Part shown: piece by piece, positions 1 to 8,976 of the stretch
How the letters are laid out: the number at the start of each line of letters is the position of its first letter
How positions within the stretch are numbered: the stretch's first letter is position 1
NCBI RefSeq assembly: GCF_030915385.1
Contig: NZ_CP133268.1
Location: 992,001 to 1,056,000, forward strand
Source of the DNA: Neobacillus sp. PS3-12
Lineage (GTDB): Bacteria; Bacillota; Bacilli; Bacillales; Cytobacillaceae
Direction of reading: 5' to 3'
Length of the DNA stretch: 64,000 bases
Translations under genes and position numbers: made by a program
The notes under the pieces: model-generated
The model's input: the letters and a program-made list of their open reading frames with translations, nothing else
Databases searched by the model: none
Told to the model about the DNA's origin: nothing

Positions 1-249
1 CATTTTCTTCTCTTTTGGATAACATTTTGGAACAGCAACTGTTTTTCCCTGTTCCCAGGCTTTTCGAATAATTCGATATGTATCAACTTCTGGGAATTTT
101 GAAATTGTTATGCCAACAATTTTTGATCTTTTCCAATCTTCATCAGAGCATAAGTGACTGGAAATTTGTTGAGAATACTCCTCATACAACGGTTTTGAAA
201 GTTTAGAAAGCGTTTCTTTCAATTGGATTCGAATTTGTTTTTTCTCCAT
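1..249 (-). CDS. yqgN: 5-formyltetrahydrofolate cyclo-ligase, N-terminal part (runs off the window)
   Basis: Reading from an ATG at 249 the frame is open to the window edge, giving about 83 residues that begin MEKKQIRIQLKETLSKLS. The stretch ISKFPEVDTYRII followed by AWEQGKTVAVPKC matches the N-terminal, ATP-binding half of MTHFS/5-FTHF cyclo-ligase, which converts 5-formyl-THF to methenyl-THF in the cytoplasm. The family is about 180-190 residues, so more than half lies outside the window. Its place immediately downstream of rpmG is the usual Bacillus order. Confidence 0.88.
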   Translation of the reverse strand, partial: MEKKQIRIQLKETLSKLSKPLYEEYSQQISSHLCSDEDWKRSKIVGITISKFPEVDTYRIIRKAWEQGKTVAVPKCYPKEKKM

Positions 250-282
250 AGTTGATCCCCTTTTTTTGGATTTTTTTGATAC

Positions 283-310
283 AAAAAAAACAGCAGGAAG
301 TTCCTGCTGC
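283..310 (-). terminator. rho-independent terminator after rpmG
   Basis: An inverted repeat (CAGCAGGAA at 291-299 and TTCCTGCTG at 301-309) lies just past the rpmG stop codon. It is followed on the minus strand by eight U residues (283-290). It ends the rpmG transcript before the folate cyclo-ligase gene. Confidence 0.85.
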
Positions 311-311
311 T

Positions 312-461
312 TTATTTTGTTTCACGGTGTGGTGTAGATTTTTTATCTCTTGGGCAATATTTTTTAAGCTCAAGACGATCTGGGTTATTTCGTTTATTTT
401 TTGTTGAAATATAGTTACGATCTCCACATTCTGTGCAAGCTAACGTAATATTCACACGCAT
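312..461 (-). CDS. rpmG: 50S ribosomal protein L33
   Basis: A 49-residue basic protein ([17 protein letters not shown]...) of the large ribosomal subunit. It has the typical L33 pattern: a CxxC pair (TECGDRNY preceded by Cys) and a single later Cys (KKYCPRDKK), so it is of the partly cysteine-containing, zinc-type lineage. The start is set by a strong GGAGGG Shine-Dalgarno sequence just upstream. It is too short for many ORF callers. It is transcribed alone, with a terminator directly after the stop. Confidence 0.95.
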   Translation of the reverse strand: MRVNITLACTECGDRNYISTKNKRNNPDRLELKKYCPRDKKSTPHRETK

Positions 462-518
462 GATTCTTTCCCTCCAAACGCTTTAATGCTAGTTCGTTCA
501 TACGACTTTTCTATAATA

Positions 519-1154
519 TCATTTTTCAAAGGGAAATGCTAGTGTGTTTTTTAAAAGTGCTTGATCAAGCTTGGAAACATCTCGTTTACTATTCCCTTTT
601 ATAATCCAGGTGTTTAGTTTTATCGTTTGATGAGGTTCCATTTCCGCTCTTAAAGAAGTGATGCTTGCCGCAGGACCTTTAGACATAGGTTGATATTTTA
701 GATTCCCCTTTTTTTGACAATCCCAAATTTTATCTGTAAATACATTCCAATATGGCTGAATTGTATATTCATGTAACCCCCTACCATTGAATTGACCATT
801 AACCAAAAAAACTTCTTTATTTGCCAAATGAAAAATAATCTGATCCTTTGGGGAGACAAAAGTAAAATGCTCTTGCGAAATCTGCGAATGATGATGCATG
901 GACAAAATTTTCACTTGCTTCGTTTGATTAGTATGGTTGGTAACATGAATATGGTTTAAACGTATATTGGAGTGAATTTGTTCCGGCTTAACTGATAATG
1001 TAATCCCCTCTTCATACATTATTTTTTCCATACTATTTTGGAGCCAATAATATTTGCCATTCACCCAAATACCTGGTGTGTAATGGAGCTGAGCAATTTT
1101 TGAATGATGGAAAGTAAACTGTTGATTATATCTAGATTCATTTAAATTGATCAT
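519..1154 (-). CDS. conserved hypothetical protein in a glycosyltransferase gene set
   Basis: A 211-residue protein (MINLNESRYNQQFTF...) with no signal peptide or membrane segment. It is rich in alternating hydrophobic/polar stretches and in Trp and His (YTPGIWVNGKYYW, LSMHHHSQ), which suggests a beta-sandwich fold, but I do not recognise the family with confidence. An AAAGGTG ribosome site lies 7 nt before the ATG. The gene follows the GT4 glycosyltransferase by 20 nt and would be co-transcribed with it and the DUF4912 gene, so a role in handling the same polysaccharide is plausible. That role is inferred from position only. Confidence 0.75.
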   Translation of the reverse strand: MINLNESRYNQQFTFHHSKIAQLHYTPGIWVNGKYYWLQNSMEKIMYEEGITLSVKPEQIHSNIRLNHIHVTNHTNQTKQVKILSMHHHSQISQEHFTFVSPKDQIIFHLANKEVFLVNGQFNGRGLHEYTIQPYWNVFTDKIWDCQKKGNLKYQPMSKGPAASITSLRAEMEPHQTIKLNTWIIKGNSKRDVSKLDQALLKNTLAFPFEK

Positions 1155-1174
1155 AATCTAACACCTTTTACATT

Positions 1175-2419
1175 TTATTTTTCATGCTCTTTTGTTTTGA
1201 TCCGTACTAGAAGATTAAGATCTTCCATTAAGCGTTTCGTTTCAGACGCAACTCGATTCCAACCATATAAGGTTTTTACCAGTTGTTGCCCTTTTTCTCC
1301 AATTTCCTGTGCTATCTTTGGATTTTTAAGTAGAAAACAAATTTGTTCCAGTAAATTTACCGCATTACCTGGTTCCATTAAAAGCCCTGATACCTTATGT
1401 TTAACAATTCCTCTTAATCCTCCAACATTGGAAACAATCGTTGGCTTCCCATGAACCATTGATTCAAGGGCGACGATCCCGAAGGGTTCATAAAGGCTTG
1501 GAAAGACATTCATATCACTCTTAAACAAGAGTGCATTTTTCTCGTCATCTGTTATATATCCTATAAAAGAAATCTGTTCTTCTAACTTTCTATCTTGAAT
1601 CTGTTGTCGGTAATGATTTAGCATTGGTCCCTTCCCTGCGATAACAAAAAAGACATCAAGTCTATTTTCTTTTGCAATCGATGCTACCTCTATGATCGTT
1701 TCAAATCCCTTTTCCTTAACAATTCTGCCGATAGAGAAGATCAATTTTTTGTTTGTACGGTCAGGGAAAAGATCTGGAAGTCTTTCTATTTTCTTTTTGC
1801 TTTGTTCAATCCCATTTGGAATAATAACGATCTTATGATCAGAGATGGCAAAAGTTGAAACCAGCTCCTGCTGCATATAATCACTGCAAACAATCATTTG
1901 ATCTGATTCTTTAATTAACTGATTTTCCTGATCATGAATAAATTGCTGCATTTCATTATGAATTCCATTATTTCTCCCCGTTTCTGTTGCATGGATGGTT
2001 GTTAATAATGGAATTTTCAATGAACCTTTTAAAATGGTTGCAGCTGCTCCAACCAACCAATCATGGGCGTGAATAACGGTAAAGTTGATTTGTGTTCCCA
2101 ATTCGATCCCTTTATAGACTATTGCCAAATTTAGTCCGCCAATCCATGATAAAAAGTGATCATCATGTTCATTCAACGGCTTAACACGATGAATATGGAC
2201 ATCATCCACTCGTTCATAATCTGGAAGTCCCAAGACACATGCAGTTATGACATGCACCTCTGCCTCTATTTGGGCCAAATGCTTTGAAAGTCCATAAACA
2301 TGATTAGAAAGCCCACCGACGATATTGGGCGGGAATTCCCATGACAACATTAATACTTTTAGTCTTGGTGGGTTTATTGAATTCCCGCTTTGTTCTTTTT
2401 TTACAACGACTCTGGTCAT
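1175..2419 (-). CDS. yqgM: family 4 glycosyltransferase
   Basis: A 414-residue cytoplasmic GT-B glycosyltransferase. The N-terminal Rossmann domain has the glycogen-synthase-like motif LSWEFPPNIVGGLSNHV (about residues 24-42). The C-terminal GT4 domain has SIGRIVKEKGF (about 230) and the EX7E donor-binding motif in YEPFGIVALES (about 310-320), followed by the GKPTIVSNVGG loop. GT4 enzymes transfer sugars from nucleotide-sugar donors; the acceptor cannot be told from sequence. The ATG overlaps the stop of the upstream DUF4912 gene by 4 nt and has a GGAGG ribosome site. Position matches B. subtilis yqgM, next to rpmG. Confidence 0.9.
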   Translation of the reverse strand: MTRVVVKKEQSGNSINPPRLKVLMLSWEFPPNIVGGLSNHVYGLSKHLAQIEAEVHVITACVLGLPDYERVDDVHIHRVKPLNEHDDHFLSWIGGLNLAIVYKGIELGTQINFTVIHAHDWLVGAAATILKGSLKIPLLTTIHATETGRNNGIHNEMQQFIHDQENQLIKESDQMIVCSDYMQQELVSTFAISDHKIVIIPNGIEQSKKKIERLPDLFPDRTNKKLIFSIGRIVKEKGFETIIEVASIAKENRLDVFFVIAGKGPMLNHYRQQIQDRKLEEQISFIGYITDDEKNALLFKSDMNVFPSLYEPFGIVALESMVHGKPTIVSNVGGLRGIVKHKVSGLLMEPGNAVNLLEQICFLLKNPKIAQEIGEKGQQLVKTLYGWNRVASETKRLMEDLNLLVRIKTKEHEK

Positions 2420-3087
2420 TTTTTTCCTCCGTCACTGCCATTTTCAAGATAATAACTATAGGTACTGACAAACTCCCGCCATTTCGGTGTTTGTTCCTCA
2501 TCTCGGTATAATTGTGAAATATCTTGATAAAGCTCATTGTCAAGGACGGTATCCAGTTTTGGGATTCTAATTGAATTTGATCTTAACAGTGGAAAGAAAC
2601 TGCCATTAGATAAGTTGACACCTACTTCTGCTAAATAACTTCGATTTGAGAACAGCCCCTTGACAATCCAATAGCCTTGCTGATAGGAAATTGGAATTTC
2701 GTAAAAATGGTGGGCATTTTTCCCATTAAATTGAATTTGAGTGACATCGTAAATACGTATGACTGGAACGAGGTCATCAAAGCGAATGTTAAAATAATAT
2801 TGAAAAAATTGTTTTGGCAGATCAGATGACTCCCAGAAAAAAATAGCTTTTCGAGGTGGTATGAGCTCTGCCTGCATTTTTCCTTGTAGCTGAGGTATAT
2901 TGGTTACCGGTGGATTAGCTTGTGAGGAATCTTCATCCTGTATATTAGTTTGATTTGGGTTTAAATTTACCAATAAATCTTCCTGTTTGCCCATCCAGTT
3001 TTTCCAATAGGATTGGACTCGGTCAACTGTCAGATGTAAATCCTCAGCTATCTTTTGCAAGGTATATTCTTCTTCTGTCATTTTCAT
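2416..3087 (-). CDS. DUF4912 domain protein with N-terminal HTH-like segment
   Basis: A 223-residue protein. Residues 1-35 (TEEEYTLQKIAEDLHLT...) look like a small helix-turn-helix. A low-complexity linker follows, then a DUF4912 domain (from about residue 75) with its hallmark pattern: IRIYDVT, a wYIv-like strand (YWIVKGLFSNRSYLAEVG) and a final RSNSIRIP. The domain's function is not established. I chose the ATG at 3087 because AAAAGGGTGA lies 5-8 nt upstream; the frame is open to a GTG at 3105. It is the first gene of a set translationally coupled to the glycosyltransferase (4-nt overlap). Confidence 0.82.
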   Translation of the reverse strand: MKMTEEEYTLQKIAEDLHLTVDRVQSYWKNWMGKQEDLLVNLNPNQTNIQDEDSSQANPPVTNIPQLQGKMQAELIPPRKAIFFWESSDLPKQFFQYYFNIRFDDLVPVIRIYDVTQIQFNGKNAHHFYEIPISYQQGYWIVKGLFSNRSYLAEVGVNLSNGSFFPLLRSNSIRIPKLDTVLDNELYQDISQLYRDEEQTPKWREFVSTYSYYLENGSDGGKK

Positions 3088-3400
3088 GTCTTTCACCCTT
3101 TTCACATTTGCAACGTATCATTATATGTTGAAATTATCATTATATTCATATTATTAATATTTTAATGTTATCACCTTGAGCCAAACCTTACAATAAACGC
3201 ATTTTGTCGTATCTTGCTTTCCCCTTATGGCAATAATCTTTTTTTGAAAAAATATTTTATCAGCCATATATTCGACATTGTTTTTTTATATTCCCTTCAA
3301 TATTTTTCGACAATAATCTGTCATTCTTTAAACTTTAATCGAAAAATGAAACGTGTAATGATAAACTATTTTTATTAATAAATTTTTTTGGGGTGTTTTA
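3088..3400. other. AT-rich divergent intergenic region
   Basis: About 310 bases between the divergent DUF4912 gene and the small membrane protein gene at 3401. It must hold both promoters. It is very AT-rich and I see no convincing -35/-10 pair, repeat or RNA structure in it. A GGGGTG ribosome site lies 5 nt before the ATG at 3401. Confidence 0.5.
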
Positions 3401-3766
3401 ATGGGCATAATCATGATGGTGCTCCTAGGTTTATCCCTTTTACTCTTACTGATCTCCTTCTTTCAAAAAGATCCTTATAAGGAATTAAAAGAAGAACTTG
3501 ATCAACTTACCTTACAACATGTTCAAGAAATATATCAGATGAAACAGAGGTTAAGAATTTTAGAGGAGGAACTTTTGGTAAGTGAAGATCATTTCACCAC
3601 AGTTTCTAATGACACTAGGGATATTCATGAAATCATAAAAAATCAGGTATTTTCATTAGCTCAACAGGGAAAAACAATTGAACAAATTGCCAGTCAATCT
3701 TCACTTTCTAAAAAGGATGTATATAGTATTTTAGAAGAATATGCAGAAGTAGGAAAGCGAGATTGA
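3401..3766 (+). CDS. small membrane-anchored coiled-coil protein with HTH-like tail
   Basis: A 121-residue protein with a transmembrane helix at residues 2-21 (MGIIMMVLLGLSLLLLLISF), a charged coiled-coil-like helix at about 24-65, and a C-terminal segment (GKTIEQIASQSSLSKKDVYSILEEYAEVG) that reads like a resolvase-type helix-turn-helix. No known function is recognised. It may correspond to one of the small unnamed genes (yqzC/yqzD) found at this place in B. subtilis, which I cannot confirm. It is transcribed alone towards phoU and ends at a shared bidirectional terminator. Confidence 0.75.
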   Translation: MGIIMMVLLGLSLLLLLISFFQKDPYKELKEELDQLTLQHVQEIYQMKQRLRILEEELLVSEDHFTTVSNDTRDIHEIIKNQVFSLAQQGKTIEQIASQSSLSKKDVYSILEEYAEVGKRD

Positions 3767-3797
3767 ACTAAAATTCTAAGAGTAAATGCCTAAATAA

Positions 3798-3830
3798 AAA
3801 GATGATGCTAATCGGTTTAGCATCATCTTT
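3798..3830. terminator. bidirectional terminator between the 3401 gene and phoU
   Basis: A 13-bp perfect inverted repeat (AAAGATGATGCTA at 3798-3810, TAGCATCATCTTT at 3818-3830) flanked by A and T runs on both sides. It serves the plus-strand gene ending at 3766 and the pst-phoU transcript ending at 3844. Confidence 0.92.
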
Positions 3831-3843
3831 TTTATTTAAGCAT

Positions 3844-4503
3844 TTAAATCGATTCTTTTCTGGTTACAAGAAAAATTACATTTTCAGCGATGTTTGTTGA
3901 ATGGTCAGCAATTCTTTCGATGTATCGGCATATATAGGCTAATTCAGTAATTTGCGTGATTGCCTGTGGATTTTGCGGCAGATAGCCAAATAATTCTCTA
4001 ATTAATTCACCATACATTTCATCCACTTTATCATCCTTTTCAGCACATTTCTTTGCAAGGACAACATCGTCACCATAATAAGATGTTAAAGAATCTGATA
4101 ACATTTCTAATGCCAAATCCGTCATTTTTGGTATATCAATAATATCCTTAATCAGTTTTTCCTTCCCGATATGCTGAACCGCTTTTGCAATATTTACAGC
4201 ATTATCGGCAATCCTCTCCACTTCGGAAGAAGTTTTAATAGCGACAATGATTTTCCGCAAATCTGTTGCAACCGAAGATTCCTTCGCGATGAGCAGAATT
4301 GCTTTATCATTAATTTCATGATCAAGTCGATCGATTTCATTATCACCATCAATAATTTGCTGTGCTTTTTCCAAATCCTGTTCAATTAAAGCATGTATCG
4401 ATTCCTTTACGGCATTTTCAGCTTTATATGCCATTTCTAAAAGCAGTTTTTTCAGTTCATTTAAATTGCTGTCAAAATTTGATCTTGTATTTTTCATTAA
4501 CAT
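3844..4503 (-). CDS. phoU: phosphate transport regulatory protein PhoU
   Basis: A 219-residue all-helical protein with two PhoU repeats (about residues 15-105 and 115-210). Each has the metal-binding E/D-rich helix pattern (NEIDRLDHEIND, ERIADNAVNIA; KDDKVDEMY, ERIADHSTNIAE). PhoU couples the Pst transporter to the phosphate sensor kinase and restrains uptake when phosphate is plentiful. A GGGGTGAG ribosome site lies 7 nt before this ATG. It is the last gene of the pst operon, 15 nt after the second pstB. B. subtilis 168 lacks phoU here, while other Bacillaceae have it. Confidence 0.95.
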   Translation of the reverse strand: MLMKNTRSNFDSNLNELKKLLLEMAYKAENAVKESIHALIEQDLEKAQQIIDGDNEIDRLDHEINDKAILLIAKESSVATDLRKIIVAIKTSSEVERIADNAVNIAKAVQHIGKEKLIKDIIDIPKMTDLALEMLSDSLTSYYGDDVVLAKKCAEKDDKVDEMYGELIRELFGYLPQNPQAITQITELAYICRYIERIADHSTNIAENVIFLVTRKESI

Positions 4504-4518
4504 GTTCGCTCACCCCAA

Positions 4519-5295
4519 TTATCCAAATCTTCCTGTAATGTATCCTTCAGTACGTTCATCTGCAGGATGAGAAAAAATCGTTGCAGTTGAGTCTAACTCA
4601 ACTAATTCTCCCATTAAAAAGAAAGCTGTTTTATCTGAAACTCTGGCAGCCTGCTGCATATTGTGAGTAACGATCACAATCGTATACTTTTCTTTTAGCT
4701 GCAGGATCATCTCTTCTATTTTTAAAGTCGAGATTGGATCAAGTGCAGATGTTGGTTCATCCATTAACAGAACATCGGGCTTGGTAGCAAGTGCCCTTGC
4801 AATACAAAGCCTTTGTTGTTGTCCGCCGGATAAACCCAAAGCAGGTCCGTGCAAGCGGTCCTTTACTTCTTCCCATAAACCTACATCCATTAAAGCCTTT
4901 ACGACAATCCCTTCCAGTTCCGTTTTATTTGTAATCCCATGAATTCTGGGACCATAGGCGATATTATTAAAAATGGATTGTGGAAACGGGTTTCCCTTTT
5001 GAAAGACCATTCCGACATGTTTACGAAGCTCTACGAGATCAATTTTATCGGTTAAGATATTTTTTCCATTAAAATTGATTTCACCAGATAATTTGACATT
5101 TGGAATCGTTTTTATCATTAAATTCAACGTCTTAATAAATGTTGATTTCCCACATCCAGAAGGCCCGATCATTGCGGTAACTTCCTTTTTATTGATAGGA
5201 AAATTTATATTTTTTAAGGCATGGTGCTCGCCATACCACAAATTCAAATCCTTTACATCAAAAACTTGATTGGTTACTGTTAATGTTGACACCAC
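4519..5295 (-). CDS. pstB: phosphate ABC transporter ATP-binding protein (second copy)
   Basis: A 258-residue ABC ATPase with Walker [10 protein letters not shown] (about 43-51), signature LSGGQQQR and Walker [13 protein letters not shown], ending in ITGRFG typical of PstB. It powers phosphate import through PstCA at the inner face of the membrane. It lies directly downstream of another pstB. The two proteins differ throughout their length (for example [16 protein letters not shown] against [16 protein letters not shown]), so the pair is old, as with pstBA/pstBB of B. subtilis, and not a recent duplication. Confidence 0.95.
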   Translation of the reverse strand: MVSTLTVTNQVFDVKDLNLWYGEHHALKNINFPINKKEVTAMIGPSGCGKSTFIKTLNLMIKTIPNVKLSGEINFNGKNILTDKIDLVELRKHVGMVFQKGNPFPQSIFNNIAYGPRIHGITNKTELEGIVVKALMDVGLWEEVKDRLHGPALGLSGGQQQRLCIARALATKPDVLLMDEPTSALDPISTLKIEEMILQLKEKYTIVIVTHNMQQAARVSDKTAFFLMGELVELDSTATIFSHPADERTEGYITGRFG

Positions 5296-5304
5296 TTAAC
5301 CTCC

Positions 5305-6108
5305 TTATCCAAACCTTCCAGAGATGTATTCTTCCGTTTTTGCGGCAGCAGGATTTGTAAAAATCTTCTCAGTTGTATCAAATTCAATTAAATCACCATT
5401 AAGAAAGAATGCTGTTTTATCCGATATCCGTGATGCTTGCTGCATATTATGGGTAACAATTAAAATGGAATAATCCTGCTTTAATTCTACAATCAATTCT
5501 TCCACCTTAGCATTTGAAATCGGATCAAGGGCAGAAGAAGGTTCGTCTAGCAAAATCACTGTTGGTTTCATCGCAATGGTTCTTGCAATACATAAGCGTT
5601 GCTGCTGTCCCCCGGAAAGGGATAATGCCGATGTATGAAGCCGATCCTTCACTTCATCCCATAGTGCAGCTTTTTTTAAACTTTCTTCCACTATTTCATC
5701 GAGTACTTTCTTCTTTCTGATCCCGGAAAACTTTAATGCATGTGTTATATTTTCATAAATCGACTTTGGAAATGGATTTGGCTTTTGGAAAACCATCCCT
5801 ATTTCTTTTCGTAGTGCAACCACATCTATGTGCGGGGACAAAATATTCAAATCCTCATAAATGATCTCCCCCACTGCCCTTGCTCCTGGAATTAAGTCAT
5901 TCATTCGATTAATACTGCGTAAAAATGTCGACTTTCCGCATCCGGATGGGCCAATAAGAGCTGTGATCGAGTTTTTCTCTATATCTATGGAAATACCGTT
6001 TACCGCCCGTTTTTCACCATAATAAATTTCCAAATTATTCACTTTTAATACATTTTCATTTTGCATCAATTGAATTGTATCTGGTTTTTCTATTGTCGCT
6101 GTCTCCAT
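5305..6108 (-). CDS. pstB: phosphate ABC transporter ATP-binding protein (first copy)
   Basis: A 267-residue ABC ATPase. Walker A is GPSGCGKST (about 53-61), followed by the Q-loop [17 protein letters not shown], signature LSGGQQQR, Walker [13 protein letters not shown] and the PstB-type C-terminus YISGRFG. About 15 residues precede the core domain compared with the second copy. Nine nt separate it from the downstream pstB and 15 nt from pstA, so all are read from one transcript. Two ATPases may form a heterodimer or be alternates; the sequence cannot decide. Confidence 0.95.
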   Translation of the reverse strand: METATIEKPDTIQLMQNENVLKVNNLEIYYGEKRAVNGISIDIEKNSITALIGPSGCGKSTFLRSINRMNDLIPGARAVGEIIYEDLNILSPHIDVVALRKEIGMVFQKPNPFPKSIYENITHALKFSGIRKKKVLDEIVEESLKKAALWDEVKDRLHTSALSLSGGQQQRLCIARTIAMKPTVILLDEPSSALDPISNAKVEELIVELKQDYSILIVTHNMQQASRISDKTAFFLNGDLIEFDTTEKIFTNPAAAKTEEYISGRFG

Positions 6109-6123
6109 ATCCTCACCTGCTTC

Positions 6124-7011
6124 CTATTTTGTCGCAGTCATTTTTTTATAAACTAAACTGCCAATTGTTCTAGCTAACAAGTTAAAAATTAATACACATA
6201 TGACTAGAACAGCTGCAGAACCATTTGCTACTTCTTTAACATCAGGAATTAGCCCCTGAGTATTTACTGACCAAATATGAACAGCAAGCGTTTCAGCGGG
6301 ACGAAAAACATTCAATGGCGATGTAGCTGAGAATGGATTCCAGTCTAAATAATTGAGTCTCGGTGTAGACAAACCAGCTGTAAATAATAGCGCTGCTGCT
6401 TCTCCAAAAACACGTCCAGCTGCTAGGATTGCTCCTGTTAGAATGGATGGAAAGGCACTAGGGATTAAAATCGTTTTGATTGTATGCCAATGAGTAATCC
6501 CTAAACCTAAACTTGCTTCTTTTAACTCCCGTGGCACAGTTCGAATCGCATCTTCACTTACACGAACCATTACGGGCAAGTTAAAAACTGTAAGTGCTAA
6601 CGCTCCGCCCAAAATGGTATAGCCCCAGCCCGTTAAAGTAACAAACATTAATAAGCCGAACATTCCAATCACGATCGAAGGAAGTGATGCCAACACTTCT
6701 ACACAGGATCGAATAATATCCGTTATTTTACCTGGCTTAGCATATTCAGCCATATATATACCGCCGCCCAAACCCAGGGGAACTGTAATAAGCATAGTTA
6801 TGAACAAAACATAGAAGGAATTAAATAACTGATCTCGGATCCCGCCACCGGCCAATAAGTTGCTCGATGGTGATGTTAGAAAATGAAAAGAAATTTGTTT
6901 AACTCCATTCACTAAAATAAAATAAAATAAACCAACAAGTAAGGAAATAATAATAATTGCGATTGCAATAAAGACTCCTGTGGCAATTCGATCAGCTGTT
7001 TTACTGTTCAT
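6124..7011 (-). CDS. pstA: phosphate ABC transporter permease PstA
   Basis: A 295-residue inner-membrane permease with about six transmembrane helices and the ABC-permease EAA loop (ELKEASLGLGITHWHTIKTI, roughly 170-190). With PstC it forms the phosphate channel. The frame is open upstream to 7095, but I place the start at 7011 (MNSKTADRIATG) because GGAGGAAG precedes it and because that ATG overlaps the pstC stop by one base (TAATG), a classic coupled junction. Confidence 0.95.
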   Translation of the reverse strand: MNSKTADRIATGVFIAIAIIIISLLVGLFYFILVNGVKQISFHFLTSPSSNLLAGGGIRDQLFNSFYVLFITMLITVPLGLGGGIYMAEYAKPGKITDIIRSCVEVLASLPSIVIGMFGLLMFVTLTGWGYTILGGALALTVFNLPVMVRVSEDAIRTVPRELKEASLGLGITHWHTIKTILIPSAFPSILTGAILAAGRVFGEAAALLFTAGLSTPRLNYLDWNPFSATSPLNVFRPAETLAVHIWSVNTQGLIPDVKEVANGSAAVLVICVLIFNLLARTIGSLVYKKMTATK

Positions 7012-7931
7012 TAAAACTTCCTCCTTGCTGATAGATAGCGAATGATTAATATAAAGGCAAAAGAAATGACTAACAATATGAATCCCATTGACCATAGTAC
7101 ATTATTTTCTATACTTCCAAAGGTTGTATTCCCCATATTCAAAGTAATGATTGTAGTTAAAGTTGAAGAAGCATCTAAAATACTGTGCGGAAATTTACTT
7201 ACATTCCCGATCACCATTTGAACTGCTAAGGCCTCACCAAACGCTCTTGCCATCCCTAATACAATGGCAGTTAAAAGGGTTGGCATGGCTGCAGGAATCA
7301 AAACTTTTCGAATCGTTTGCCAACGCGTTGCACCCAAAGCATAAGAACCCTCTCGGAGAGCGTTTGGAAGTGAACTCATAGCATCAGTTGCAATAGTAGT
7401 AATTGTAGGCAATATCATAATGGAAAGAACAATCATTCCGGAAAGCAAACTAAAACCCAATCCGCCAAAATGATTTCTTACAAATGGAACCAACACTGTA
7501 AGCCCGATGAATCCATAAACAACAGACGGAATTCCGACTAAAAGCTCGATAACAGGCTGTAATATTTTTCTTCCCCACGATGGTGCAATTTCCGTCATAA
7601 AAATCGCTGCACCAATACCTAATGGAGCTGCAATGAGTGCTGATAAAAAAGTTACAGCGAATGATCCAAAAATAAATGGTAAAGCCCCGAATAATGGCTT
7701 TGGCTGATTTGAAGGATTCCACATCGTACTGGTTAAGAACTCAATAAGACTTACACCGTTTTTTATAAATGCCGCTAATCCTTTTTGTCCAAGGAAAATC
7801 GTGATCGAAATTGTTGCGGCAATCATAATAATGGCACAAGCAAAAACAATAATCTTTCCTCTTACTTCCCCATTCATCCAATTTTTTTCAGATTTTAATA
7901 ATCTGTCCTTTGCAGGAGCCAATCTTTCCAT
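7011..7931 (-). CDS. pstC: phosphate ABC transporter permease PstC
   Basis: A 306-residue permease with a cytoplasmic N-terminus (to about residue 24), a first transmembrane helix at about 25-48, and five further helices. The EAA loop reads ALREGSYALGATRWQTIRKV (about 195-215). It pairs with PstA. The ATG at 7931 has an AGGGGTG site about 11 nt upstream, at the foot of a large stem-loop separating it from pstS. Confidence 0.95.
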   Translation of the reverse strand: MERLAPAKDRLLKSEKNWMNGEVRGKIIVFACAIIMIAATISITIFLGQKGLAAFIKNGVSLIEFLTSTMWNPSNQPKPLFGALPFIFGSFAVTFLSALIAAPLGIGAAIFMTEIAPSWGRKILQPVIELLVGIPSVVYGFIGLTVLVPFVRNHFGGLGFSLLSGMIVLSIMILPTITTIATDAMSSLPNALREGSYALGATRWQTIRKVLIPAAMPTLLTAIVLGMARAFGEALAVQMVIGNVSKFPHSILDASSTLTTIITLNMGNTTFGSIENNVLWSMGFILLVISFAFILIIRYLSARRKF

Positions 7932-7957
7932 AAAAAAGTAAACACCCCTATTTTTAC

Positions 7958-8006
7958 GTCATAACAGGGTAAATGCTTGATCACACTTACCCCGTTTTAT
8001 TATGAC
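7958..8006 (-). other. stem-loop between pstS and pstC
   Basis: The 77-nt pstS-pstC gap contains a long imperfect inverted repeat: GTCATAAC at 7958-7965 pairs with the GTTTTATTATGAC side ending at 8006, and inner arms GGGTAA and TTACCCC pair as well. There is no U run, so it is unlikely to stop transcription fully. Such a hairpin after a binding-protein gene typically protects the upstream mRNA or causes partial termination, which would favour PstS over the membrane parts. That role is inferred. Confidence 0.65.
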
Positions 8007-8008
8007 AC

Positions 8009-8926
8009 TTATTTATTTGTAAGTTTTCCTGTTGAGTCACGTTGTACTTTCATTTTTGTTACAGGTAGGTAGCCTTGTTGAGGTAAAATTTTGTTTTGAA
8101 CCTCGTCACTCATCATGTAGTCAAGGAAAGCTTTTTCAAGATCAGTAGGGTTTCCTTTTGTATACATATGCTCGTAAGCCCATACAGGGAATTTACCTGA
8201 TTGAATATTTTCTGGAGTAGCTTTCACACCGTCAATTGACATTTGGGTAACTGTTTTGTCTGTGAAGTATGAAAGGGCAAGATAACCGATAGCTCCTGGT
8301 GTTTCGCTAATAATCTTTTTAACTGTATTTGAAGCATCTTCTGTAATACCTTCTGCAGGTGTTGCGCCATCAAGAGCAAATTTATTAAATACTGCACGAG
8401 TTCCTGATGATTCCGGACGGTTTACAAGTGTAATTTTTTGATCTGGACCGCCAAGCTCTTTCCAGTTTGTAATTTTTCCAGTAAACACTTTGATTAAGTC
8501 ATCTTTTTTGATGTCAGTAATGCCAACCTTTGGATTAACAGCAGCTGTCATACCAACAACAGCAACTTTATTATCAACAAGGCCAGAAATATTTTTTTCT
8601 TCCGCAAACACATCGGAGTTACCAATCTGAACAGCACCTTGAGAAACCTGTGATAAACCTGTACCAGATCCGCCGCCATTTACTTGAATGCTAACTTTTG
8701 AATTTGTATTCATAAATTGTTCACCGGCTGCTGATGCTAATGGTTGCAGCGCAGTTGAGCCAGAAAGAACTAATGAACCGGAAAGATCTGCCTTTTGTGC
8801 TGTTTTATTATCATTTTGTTTTGAAGTATCAGTAGTTTTGTTTGATGTTCCTCCGCCACACGCAGCCATAACAACCATTAATGCTGCTATAACCAGTGGC
8901 AGACCCAACTTCTTGAACATTTTCAT
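8009..8926 (-). CDS. pstS: phosphate-binding lipoprotein PstS
   Basis: A 305-residue substrate-binding protein anchored outside the membrane. It starts with a lipoprotein signal peptide (MKMFKKLGLPLVIAALMVV) and the lipobox MAAC, with Cys at about 23, followed by a Thr/Asn/Lys-rich linker. The mature part has the PstS motifs SGSTALQPL, GGGSGTG and NRPESSGTRAVF, whose Ser/Thr/Arg side chains bind phosphate. GGGGGA lies 9 nt before the ATG. It is first in the pst operon, behind an array of PhoP-type repeats, so it should be strongly induced by phosphate starvation. Confidence 0.96.
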   Translation of the reverse strand: MKMFKKLGLPLVIAALMVVMAACGGGTSNKTTDTSKQNDNKTAQKADLSGSLVLSGSTALQPLASAAGEQFMNTNSKVSIQVNGGGSGTGLSQVSQGAVQIGNSDVFAEEKNISGLVDNKVAVVGMTAAVNPKVGITDIKKDDLIKVFTGKITNWKELGGPDQKITLVNRPESSGTRAVFNKFALDGATPAEGITEDASNTVKKIISETPGAIGYLALSYFTDKTVTQMSIDGVKATPENIQSGKFPVWAYEHMYTKGNPTDLEKAFLDYMMSDEVQNKILPQQGYLPVTKMKVQRDSTGKLTNK

Positions 8927-8976
8927 TACTTTAATTCCCCCTAAGGTTTTTGTTTTGATTTGTTTTTCCTTACATA

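Noticed and set aside
4519..6108. Recent tandem duplication of pstB
   Set aside because: The two proteins differ throughout and match the old pstBA/pstBB pair of Bacillus; no DNA-level identity beyond conserved motifs.
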